A stretch of DNA of 5,299 nucleotides from Clostridia bacterium (GTDB lineage Bacteria; Bacillota; Clostridia; Oscillospirales; CAG-272), in the NCBI GenBank assembly GCA_900763885.1, contig CAAFLY010000300.1, positions 1-5,299 of the forward strand. The letters are read 5' to 3'. The position numbers were made by a program, and so were the translations under genes. Positions 1 to 4,991 of this stretch are shown in pieces. The stretch's first letter is position 1; every line of letters begins with the position of its first letter. A model generated the notes under the pieces. The model saw only the letters and a list, made by a program, of their open reading frames with translations. It did no database searches and was not told the origin of the DNA.

Positions 1-80
1 AGAACATCAAGCCGACCTTCTTTCACGCGGAAATGGTGGACGGCGTGGTCGAGATCGAGGGAAAGGAGGTGCTCCGGTGA
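1..80 (+). CDS. cas5c: Cas5c (Cas5d), C-terminal end only
   Basis: The window opens inside a gene whose last 25 codons are visible from base 3 to 77, with the TGA stop at 78-80. The readable tail contains KPTFFHAEMVDGVVEI. This resembles the C-terminus of type I-C Cas5 proteins, which typically end in a 'P-FF-A-M-GV-V/I' pattern. In type I-C, Cas5c is the endoribonuclease that cuts pre-crRNA just 3' of the repeat hairpin and stays bound to the 5' handle in Cascade; it replaces the Cas6 of other type I systems. Its stop overlaps the GTG start of cas8c (GTGA), as expected for adjacent I-C genes. The catalytic region lies outside the window, so activity cannot be judged. Identity rests on the short tail plus the gene order. 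Confidence 0.85.
   Translation, partial: NIKPTFFHAEMVDGVVEIEGKEVLR
62..70 (+). promoter_or_regulatory. Ribosome binding site deciding the cas8c GTG start
   Basis: AAAGGAGGT lies inside the end of cas5c, 6 nt before GTG at 77-79. It is close to a perfect anti-16S match. It supports the GTG start, because no in-frame ATG occurs before codon 246 of cas8c. Confidence 0.8.
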
Positions 81-1870
81 TTCTGCAATCTTTGGTCGCC
101 TATTACGAAGCTCTCGCGCGAAAAGGCGTGGTGCAGCGGCCCGGATGGGCGTTTGTGCGCGTGTCCTATAAGGTGATTCTGCGCCCGGACGGGACCATAC
201 GCGATATTGTATCCGTAAAAAAGACGGAGAAGCGCGGAAAAAAGGAAGTGCTTGTCCCGTGGGAGATCGAAGCGCCGGAGCAGGTGGTGCGATCCTCTGG
301 GGTGCGCGCGAATTTTCTCTGCGATACAGCGGCGTATTTGCTGGGGTATCCGTCAGGGGACAACAAGGCGGCGCAGAAATGGGAAGCGGCACGGCAACTC
401 CATCTGCAAATTCTCACCGGAGTGGATTCACCATGGGCAATCTTGCTGCGTCAATTTTTTGAAACCCACATACCGGAGGATTGCGGCAGACTGGAGCTGT
501 CAAAGGAAACTGCGGAAGATTTGGAAAAAGGCGCGGTTTTGACCTTCGTGGACGAATCGGATACCTATGCGGTGGGAGATTCGGCGATCGGCAGCGCATG
601 GGACAAGCAGTACGCGGGAGATCCGGACGCAGTGCAGGGACGATGCCTTGTAACCGGGGAGACGGACGAAATCGCGGTTCTCCACAATAAAATCAAGGGG
701 GTTGCAGGAGCTCAGGCTGTCGGAGCGAATCTGGTCGGCTTCAACGCGCCCGCCTTTGAATCCTACGGCAAAACAGACGCGCAGGGACTGAACGCGCCGG
801 TCGGACGGTATGCCATGTACGCGTACACCACGGCTCTCAATCACCTGCTCGGCGCCGACGAGGCCCGGAGACAGCGGGTTCGGATCGGCGACACGACGGT
901 GGTCTGGTGGACCCTCGACGACGACCGGGAGGCCGCGGAGCAGTTCGGGACCATGACCTTTGGCTCCTTCGGTTCCTTTGGCGCGGCGGCGGAGGACGAT
1001 GAGGCGACGATTGCCGACGTCATGCGGAAGCTGCGGAACGCGGACGCGATCGGGGAAGGGAACGACCAGCTCACCAAGCCCTTCTGCATCCTCGGCATCT
1101 CCCCCAACGCGGCGCGGCTGTCCGTCCGTTTCTTCTACCGCGATACCTTCGGCGTTTTTGTCCGCAGCGTACAGGCGCATTACGACCGGCTCGCCATCGA
1201 CAAACCGGATTACGAGAAGCCGTATCTGCCGCTGGGAGAGCTGCTGCTCGAGACGGTGTCGAAAAACGTGCGCGAACGGGAGAAGTCGATCTCCTCCCTG
1301 CTTGCCGGAGCGGTATACGCGGCGATCGTGAACGACTGGCGGTACCCGGAGATGCTGTACGAGCAGATTCTCTGCCGGATCCGCGCGGAGCATGAGGTCA
1401 ACGCGCGCAAGGCGGCGATCCTCAAGGCGTATCTACTGAAAAATACGGAGATAGATAAGGAGGTTTTGGGAATGTCCCTGAACGAAGAATGCAGAAATCA
1501 GGCATATGTGCTTGGCAGACTGTTCGCGGAGCTGGAAAACGCGCAGTATCAGGCAAACGGTGTGTCCATGCTGAAGGAGCGGTATCTCTCCTCCGCGGCT
1601 ACCACGCCGGGACTGGTGTTCCCGAGCATGCTTCAGATGGCGAGCTACCACATCGCCAAAATCAAAAAGGATGACGGAAAGCCCGGGGCCGGCGTGGCGA
1701 TCGAAGGGCGGCTCGGTGCGCTGATCGATATGCTGGAGGGCGGCAAGCCTTTCCCAGCGCGGCTGAACAATACGGAGCAGGGGCTGTTCCTCGAGGGCTA
1801 TTATCAGCAGGTGCAGAAGAATTTTCATACCGCTAAGGAAAATAGAGAGAATAAGGAGGCTAAGGCATGA
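77..1870 (+). CDS. cas8c: Cas8c (Csd1), large subunit of type I-C Cascade
   Basis: This is the large subunit of the type I-C interference complex, which recognises the PAM and helps position the target DNA for Cas3. The 597-aa length is normal for the family. Family-like blocks are visible: GVRANFLCDTAAYLLG (about 75-90); CLVTGE followed by LHNKIKGV, GAQAVGA and FNAPAFESYG (190-231); and ILGISPNAARLSVRFF (338-353). The GTG start at 77 overlaps the cas5c stop and has a strong Shine-Dalgarno 6 nt upstream. The stop overlaps the cas7 ATG (ATGA). The C-terminal 132 residues, from Met466, probably also form a separately translated small subunit, Cas11c, listed on its own. No frameshift or truncation is seen. 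The first third appears less GC-rich than the middle, which by eye is the only compositional oddity. The assignment is secure from sequence and context; the PAM role is family knowledge. Confidence 0.95.
   Translation: MILQSLVAYYEALARKGVVQRPGWAFVRVSYKVILRPDGTIRDIVSVKKTEKRGKKEVLVPWEIEAPEQVVRSSGVRANFLCDTAAYLLGYPSGDNKAAQKWEAARQLHLQILTGVDSPWAILLRQFFETHIPEDCGRLELSKETAEDLEKGAVLTFVDESDTYAVGDSAIGSAWDKQYAGDPDAVQGRCLVTGETDEIAVLHNKIKGVAGAQAVGANLVGFNAPAFESYGKTDAQGLNAPVGRYAMYAYTTALNHLLGADEARRQRVRIGDTTVVWWTLDDDREAAEQFGTMTFGSFGSFGAAAEDDEATIADVMRKLRNADAIGEGNDQLTKPFCILGISPNAARLSVRFFYRDTFGVFVRSVQAHYDRLAIDKPDYEKPYLPLGELLLETVSKNVREREKSISSLLAGAVYAAIVNDWRYPEMLYEQILCRIRAEHEVNARKAAILKAYLLKNTEIDKEVLGMSLNEECRNQAYVLGRLFAELENAQYQANGVSMLKERYLSSAATTPGLVFPSMLQMASYHIAKIKKDDGKPGAGVAIEGRLGALIDMLEGGKPFPARLNNTEQGLFLEGYYQQVQKNFHTAKENRENKEAKA
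1456..1464 (+). promoter_or_regulatory. Internal ribosome binding site within cas8c (for Cas11c)
   Basis: TAAGGAGGT lies 7 nt before an in-frame ATG at 1472-1474 inside cas8c. It is as strong as the sites in front of cas8c and cas7. Such a site is not needed to make Cas8c and fits an internal start for the small subunit. It encodes the residues D-K-E-V at 460-463, so coding constraint alone is an alternative explanation. Confidence 0.7.
1472..1870 (+). CDS. cas11c: Cas11c small subunit, internal in-frame translation product of cas8c
   Basis: The predicted product is 132 aa and identical to residues 466-597 of Cas8c. It begins MSLNEECRNQAYVLGRLFAE and shares the cas8c stop. Visible support is the ATG at 1472 in the cas8c frame, with TAAGGAGGT 7 nt upstream. 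In studied type I-C systems a Cas11 small subunit is made from a start site inside cas8c; several copies line the Cascade belly, contact the non-target strand and are needed for full interference. The length and the C-terminal placement match that precedent. The segment looks mostly helical, with few prolines until residues 74-90 of the product and a glutamine/lysine-rich end, which suits a small helical-bundle protein. Expression is inferred, not shown. The other internal ATG nearby (1568) has no Shine-Dalgarno and is the weaker candidate. Confidence 0.75.
   Translation: MSLNEECRNQAYVLGRLFAELENAQYQANGVSMLKERYLSSAATTPGLVFPSMLQMASYHIAKIKKDDGKPGAGVAIEGRLGALIDMLEGGKPFPARLNNTEQGLFLEGYYQQVQKNFHTAKENRENKEAKA
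1852..1859 (+). promoter_or_regulatory. Ribosome binding site for cas7
   Basis: TAAGGAGG lies within the last codons of cas8c, 7 nt before the cas7 ATG at 1867. The strong site together with the ATGA overlap suggests high and coupled expression, which suits the most abundant Cascade subunit. Confidence 0.75.
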
Positions 1871-2748
1871 GCGAGGTCATCAAGAATCGATACGAATTTA
1901 CGATCCTGTTCGATGTGGAGAACGGCAATCCGAACGGCGATCCGGACGCCGCCAATATGCCGCGCATGGATCCCGAAACGGGACTGGGGCTGGTGACGGA
2001 TGTGTGTCTGAAGCGCAAGATCCGCAACTACGTCGAGGACACCATGGAGGACGCGCCGGGATACAAGATCTACATCAAGGACGGCGTACCGCTGAACCGC
2101 TCGGACAATATGGCGTATACCGCGGTGCTCGGCGAGGGCAAGAAGCTGGAGAAAAAGGATCCCGAGATCGACAACAAGCTGCGGGACTTCATGTGTTCCG
2201 AATTTTACGACATCCGTACCTTCGGCGCGGTCATGACGACGTTCGTGAAGGATAAGCTGAACTGCGGGCAGGTGCGCGGTCCGGTGCAGATCGGCTTTGC
2301 CAGAAGCATCGATCCCATCGTGCGGCAGGAGGTATCCATCACGCGCGTGGCGATCACGACCGAGGCGGATTTCCTGAAAAAGGAGACGGAGATGGGTCGC
2401 AAGCATATCGTCCCCTACGCCCTCTACCGCGCGGACGGCTTCATCTCCGCGAATCTGGCGCGCCGGGTCACGGGCTTCAACGAGGACGATCTGGAGCTGC
2501 TCTGGAACGCGATTGTCAATATGTTTGAGAACGACCACAGCGCAGCGCGGGGCAAAATGGCGGTGCAGCAGCTCATCATCTTCAAGCACGACGCGGAGCT
2601 TGGCAACGCCCCGTCCCATAAAACGCTCGGGCTGGTCTCGATCCAGCGGAAGGACGGCGTGGATGTGGCGCGCAGCTTTGCCGATTATGAGGTGTCGATC
2701 GATCGTGACGCGGTCCCGGACGGCGTGACGGTATCCGTGCGGTCGTAA
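1867..2748 (+). CDS. cas7c: Cas7c (Csd2), backbone subunit of type I-C Cascade
   Basis: This is the RNA-binding backbone protein that polymerises along the crRNA spacer and displays it for pairing with target DNA. The 293-aa length is typical. The family signature is very clear: FDVENGNPNGDPD (15-27), PRMDPETGLGLVTDVCLKRK (32-51), DIRTFGAVMT (115-124), GQVRGPVQIGFARSIDPI (134-151), MGRKHIVPYALYRADGFIS (176-194) and HSAARGKM (224-231). The ATG at 1867 overlaps the cas8c stop and has a strong Shine-Dalgarno. The gene ends with TAA at 2746-2748, and cas4 begins 3 nt later in the same reading frame. No broken motifs are seen. This is the most confidently identified gene of the window. Confidence 0.97.
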   Translation: MSEVIKNRYEFTILFDVENGNPNGDPDAANMPRMDPETGLGLVTDVCLKRKIRNYVEDTMEDAPGYKIYIKDGVPLNRSDNMAYTAVLGEGKKLEKKDPEIDNKLRDFMCSEFYDIRTFGAVMTTFVKDKLNCGQVRGPVQIGFARSIDPIVRQEVSITRVAITTEADFLKKETEMGRKHIVPYALYRADGFISANLARRVTGFNEDDLELLWNAIVNMFENDHSAARGKMAVQQLIIFKHDAELGNAPSHKTLGLVSIQRKDGVDVARSFADYEVSIDRDAVPDGVTVSVRS

Positions 2749-2751
2749 GCG

Positions 2752-3447
2752 ATGGCGGAGCGGCTGGCAGACGATGACCGCCCCGATCTGCTCATCTCCG
2801 GTCTGCAGCATTTTTCCTTCTGCCGCAGACAGTGGGCGCTGATTCACATCGAGGGCGAGTGGGAGGAGAACTATTTCACCGTGGACGGCGCGATTCTACA
2901 CGAACGGGCGGACGATCCCTACGCGACGGAAAAGAGGGGGGACACGATCGTCAGCCGCGCCATGGAGGTGCGCTCGGCGATATATGGGATTGCCGGCAAG
3001 TGCGACGTGGTGGAATTTCGGAGATCCGCCGACGGTGTGCCGATCCGGGACAGGCATGGCGGCAGGCGGGAGGGACTGTGGCTGCCCGTCCCGGTGGAGT
3101 ATAAGCGCGGGAGCACCAAGGAGGACGACGCGGACCGATTGCAGCTGTGCGCCCAGGCGTTTTGTCTGGAGGAGATGCTCGCCTGCCCCGCGATTCCGGT
3201 CGCCTATCTCTACTACGCACAGACGAGACGGCGGGAACCGGTCGCGCTGGATCCGCCGCTGCGGGAGAAAACGGCGGAATGTCTGCGGGAAATGCGGATG
3301 CTGTACGACAGAGCCTATACGCCGCGGGTAAAGACAAGCGCGAAATGCCGCTCCTGCTCACTGCGGGAGATCTGCCTGCCCAAGCTGCAGAAATATCCGT
3401 CGGCGCGCGCGTATACGGACTCCATTTGGGAAGCGAGGGACCTATGA
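2752..3447 (+). CDS. cas4: Cas4, Fe-S cluster RecB-like nuclease of the adaptation module
   Basis: Cas4 works with Cas1-Cas2 to process prespacer ends next to the PAM and set the orientation of integration. The 231-aa product shows the complete set of expected residues. Four cysteines for an iron-sulfur cluster are present: C24 in FCRRQW, and C199, C202 and C208 in CRSCSLREIC. The RecB-type nuclease residues are H50 (ILHERAD), D85 (GKCDVVEF), E116 and K118 (VEYKRG) and the Q131/Q135 motif (QLCAQAF). The only plausible start is ATG 2752: an in-frame TAA (the cas7 stop) lies two codons upstream, and the conserved SGLQHFSFC begins at residue 16. No Shine-Dalgarno precedes it, so translation probably depends on ribosomes finishing cas7. 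Its stop overlaps the cas1 ATG (ATGA). By residues, the protein looks catalytically intact. Confidence 0.95.
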   Translation: MAERLADDDRPDLLISGLQHFSFCRRQWALIHIEGEWEENYFTVDGAILHERADDPYATEKRGDTIVSRAMEVRSAIYGIAGKCDVVEFRRSADGVPIRDRHGGRREGLWLPVPVEYKRGSTKEDDADRLQLCAQAFCLEEMLACPAIPVAYLYYAQTRRREPVALDPPLREKTAECLREMRMLYDRAYTPRVKTSAKCRSCSLREICLPKLQKYPSARAYTDSIWEARDL

Positions 3448-4487
3448 GAAAGCTGCTCAACACGCTGTATGTCACGATCCCGGACGCGTATCTGGCTCTG
3501 GACGGTGAAAATGTCGTGATTTACGTGACGGAGGACGAAAAGCGGGAGGAAAAGGGGCGGTATCCGCTCCACAACCTCGACAACATCGTCACCTTCGGCT
3601 ATCAGGGAGCCAGTCCCGCTCTCATGCGTCACGCGTCGGAATGCGGCGTCGGGCTTGCGTTTTTCTCGCAGCACGGCAGATTCCAGTGCCGCGTGGAGGG
3701 GGAACGGCGGGGGAATGTCCTTCTGCGGCGGGAGCAGTACCGGATCGCCGACGACGAGGGGCGCGCCCTGCCGATCGCCCGGAATATGATCGGCGCCAAG
3801 ACCGCCAACGCCTGCATGTCCCTCCGACGGTTCCTGCGCGACCACGAGCTGGTGCCGGAATACGCCCGGATTGACCGTGCGGCGGATTATCTGCGCGATT
3901 CCCTGGACAAGATCCACGCTGCCCCGGATACGGATGCGCTGCGCGGTCTGGAGGGCGTGAACGCGAGCTGTTATTTCGGCGTGTTTGACGGGCTGATCCT
4001 GCAGAATCACGAGATATTTGCCTTTGACACCCGCGCAAAGCGGCCGCCGACGGATCCGACCAACGCGCTTCTCTCGTTTTCCTATGCGATTTTGGCAAAC
4101 GAATGTGCCTCCGCCCTGGAGAGCGTGGGACTGGATCCCTATGTCGGTTTCCTGCACACGGACCGTTCCGGCAGAAAATCCCTTGCGCTCGATCTGATGG
4201 AGGAATTCCGTGCCGTGCTGTGCGACCGGTTCGTGCTGTCGCTCATCAATCGGCGGCAGGTGGGGGAAGGGGACTTTTATTATAAGGAAAACGGCGCGGT
4301 GCTGCTCGGAGACGACGGCAGAAAAACGTTCCTTTCGGCGTGGTATAAGCGCAAGAAGGAGGTTTTGCAGCATCCGTTTCTTGCGGAAAAGGTGGAGTGG
4401 GGGATCCTGCCGTACGTACAGGCGACACTGCTCGCGCGGTGCATACGGGGCGATCTCGACGAATATCCGCCGTTTTTGTGGAGGTGA
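3444..4487 (+). CDS. cas1: Cas1, spacer integrase
   Basis: Cas1 is the metal-dependent integrase that, as a complex with Cas2, inserts new spacers at the leader-repeat junction. I place the start at ATG 3444 (MRKLLNTLYVTIPDAYLALD), giving 347 aa, the usual length for type I-C Cas1. This ATG overlaps the cas4 stop and has a weak GAGGG 5 nt upstream. The same frame is open back to 3147, but that stretch is cas4 read out of frame. The metal-binding triad is recognisable: E170 (GLEGVNASCYF), H238 (GFLHTDRSGRKSLALD) and D250, followed by EE at 253-254. These correspond to E141, H208 and D221 of E. coli Cas1. The N-terminal beta domain includes NIVTFGYQGASPALM (47-61). The stop is 3 nt from cas2. 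Confidence 0.96.
   Translation: MRKLLNTLYVTIPDAYLALDGENVVIYVTEDEKREEKGRYPLHNLDNIVTFGYQGASPALMRHASECGVGLAFFSQHGRFQCRVEGERRGNVLLRREQYRIADDEGRALPIARNMIGAKTANACMSLRRFLRDHELVPEYARIDRAADYLRDSLDKIHAAPDTDALRGLEGVNASCYFGVFDGLILQNHEIFAFDTRAKRPPTDPTNALLSFSYAILANECASALESVGLDPYVGFLHTDRSGRKSLALDLMEEFRAVLCDRFVLSLINRRQVGEGDFYYKENGAVLLGDDGRKTFLSAWYKRKKEVLQHPFLAEKVEWGILPYVQATLLARCIRGDLDEYPPFLWR
4480..4486 (+). promoter_or_regulatory. Ribosome binding site for cas2
   Basis: GGAGGTG spans the end of cas1 and part of its TGA stop. The GGAGG core ends 6 nt before the cas2 ATG at 4491. The overlap with the stop codon implies translational coupling between cas1 and cas2. Confidence 0.7.
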
Positions 4488-4490
4488 ATC

Positions 4491-4781
4491 ATGCTCGTAC
4501 TCATCACCTACGATGTGCGGACCGAGGACGCGGCAGGGAAAAAGCGGCTGCGCAAGGTGGCAAAGCAGTGCGTAAACTACGGCCAGCGCGTGCAGAATTC
4601 CGTGTTTGAATGCCAACTCGACGCCGCCAAGCTGCGGGAAGTAGAGGCCAAGCTTGAATCTCTGATCGACAAGGAGCACGACAGCCTACGCATCTATCTT
4701 CTGGGCAACGCCTACGAAAACAAGGTCAAGCACATCGGCGCCAAGCCCAGCTACGACCTGAACGAGGCCCTGATCCTGTAG
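4491..4781 (+). CDS. cas2: Cas2, structural partner of Cas1
   Basis: Cas2 is the central dimer that bridges two Cas1 dimers and holds the prespacer during integration. The 96-aa length is typical. The N-terminus, MLVLITYDVRTED, has the conserved beta-strand followed by the hallmark aspartate (D8). Further family features are RVQNSVFECQLD (about 33-44) and SLRIYLLGNAYENKV (about 65-79). A ferredoxin-like beta-alpha-beta pattern is plausible from the hydrophobic spacing. The gene starts 3 nt after the cas1 stop and has a good Shine-Dalgarno. It is the last cas gene; the leader follows directly, so it is also the last coding sequence supported in this window. Confidence 0.95.
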   Translation: MLVLITYDVRTEDAAGKKRLRKVAKQCVNYGQRVQNSVFECQLDAAKLREVEAKLESLIDKEHDSLRIYLLGNAYENKVKHIGAKPSYDLNEALIL

Positions 4782-4787
4782 AAAGGC

Positions 4788-4830
4788 GCGCGAACCGGAA
4801 GCAGTCATAAAATCACAGGGAGATTCGCGC
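4788..4830 (+). repeat. 7-bp inverted repeat just after cas2
   Basis: GCGCGAA (4788-4794) and TTCGCGC (4824-4830) are perfect complements separated by 29 nt. The run that follows is seven A, not T, so on the + strand this is not an intrinsic terminator. On the - strand no T-run follows the stem either. It could be a weak hairpin or a protein site; function unknown. Confidence 0.45.
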
Positions 4831-4878
4831 AAAAAAAGCAGCAAATCCGGGAGAAAACTCGCCCAAAACAAACAGAAA
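4831..4878 (+). promoter_or_regulatory. Phased A-tracts, predicted curved DNA in the leader
   Basis: Runs of 3-7 A at 4831-4837, 4843-4845, 4854-4857, 4865-4868 and 4876-4878 have centres spaced 10, 11.5, 11 and 10.5 bp. A-tracts repeated once per helical turn are known to bend DNA. The bend is therefore predicted from sequence; a role in leader function is inference. Confidence 0.55.
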
Positions 4879-4911
4879 GAAGGCATGCCGCCCCAGATAA
4901 TGGGCAAATAG

Positions 4912-4919
4912 TATAAAAT
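4912..4919 (+). promoter_or_regulatory. Possible -10 element of the array promoter
   Basis: TATAAAAT lies about 40 bp upstream of the first repeat, a suitable place for a pre-crRNA promoter. No convincing -35 box is found 16-18 bp upstream (that region is CGCCCC-like), and there is no TG extension. An alternative -10-like GATAAT lies at 4896-4901. This is a weak call based on position and one hexamer. Confidence 0.3.
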
Positions 4920-4920
4920 A

Positions 4921-4958
4921 AGCAATACCAAAATGGAACAACCCCATGCAGTATTGCT
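4921..4958 (+). repeat. 8-bp inverted repeat abutting the first CRISPR repeat
   Basis: AGCAATAC (4921-4928) and GTATTGCT (4951-4958) are perfect complements with a 22-nt gap. The right arm ends exactly one base before the first repeat begins at 4959. The centres of the two arms are 30 bp apart, close to three helical turns. This could be a paired protein site or leader-anchoring sequence for integration; function unproven. Confidence 0.55.
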
Positions 4959-4991
4959 GTCATCCCCCCCACGGGGGATGTGGATTGAAAT
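4959..4991 (+). repeat. Leader-proximal CRISPR repeat, integration site and hairpin
   Basis: This is the repeat next to the leader and the expected site of new spacer insertion by Cas4-Cas1-Cas2. Its palindrome is perfect: 8 bp (4961-4968 with 4973-4980) around a CCAC loop at 4969-4972. The predicted Cas5c cleavage point is between 4980 and 4981. The sequence is identical to the four later copies, so there is no degeneration at this end of the array. Confidence 0.9.

Larger units (their letters stand above)
4782..4958 (+). promoter_or_regulatory. CRISPR leader
   Basis: This 177-bp stretch between the cas2 stop and the first repeat holds no gene. It is clearly richer in A than the cas genes. 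It lies at the upstream end of the array, as judged by repeat orientation (repeat tail ending GATTGAAAT), so it should drive pre-crRNA transcription and guide spacer insertion. Structures inside it are listed separately: a 7-bp inverted repeat after cas2, a run of phased A-tracts, a possible -10 element, and an 8-bp inverted repeat abutting the first repeat. No Rho-independent terminator is visible, so cas transcripts may run into the array. Confidence 0.85.

Noticed and set aside
961..980. Small duplication giving GSFGSFG in Cas8c (residues 296-302)
   Set aside because: It is a short glycine-rich linker with no sign of expansion or functional meaning.
2380..2394. Possible internal start in cas7: AAGGAG 6 nt before in-frame ATG 2392
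   Set aside because: The residues here, MGRKHIVPY, are a conserved Cas7c motif, which explains the sequence, and no internal Cas7 product is known to me.
3147..3443. Upstream in-frame extension of cas1 giving a 446-aa product
   Set aside because: This region encodes the Cas4 C-terminus, including the Fe-S cysteines, in another frame. The Cas1 family starts at MRKLLNTLYV, and the ATGA overlap at 3444 fits operon coupling.
4356..4367. AAGGAGGTTTTG inside cas1, identical over 12 nt to the internal cas8c site at 1457-1468
   Set aside because: It encodes the same KEVL residues, but no ATG or GTG follows at usable distance; the TTG is only 1 nt from the Shine-Dalgarno. It is a useful reminder that such motifs can arise from coding alone.
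3315..4679. Long open frame on the - strand opposite cas1 and cas2, with similar long - strand frames opposite cas8c (500-1393) and cas7 (1825-2847)
   Set aside because: These are antisense shadows of GC-rich coding genes. The + strand products are clear Cas proteins, and the - strand translations show no recognisable domain.
4882..4889. GGCATGCC palindrome in the leader
   Set aside because: It is an isolated 8-bp palindrome with no second copy and no evident relation to promoter or repeat. It is too common by chance to report as a site.
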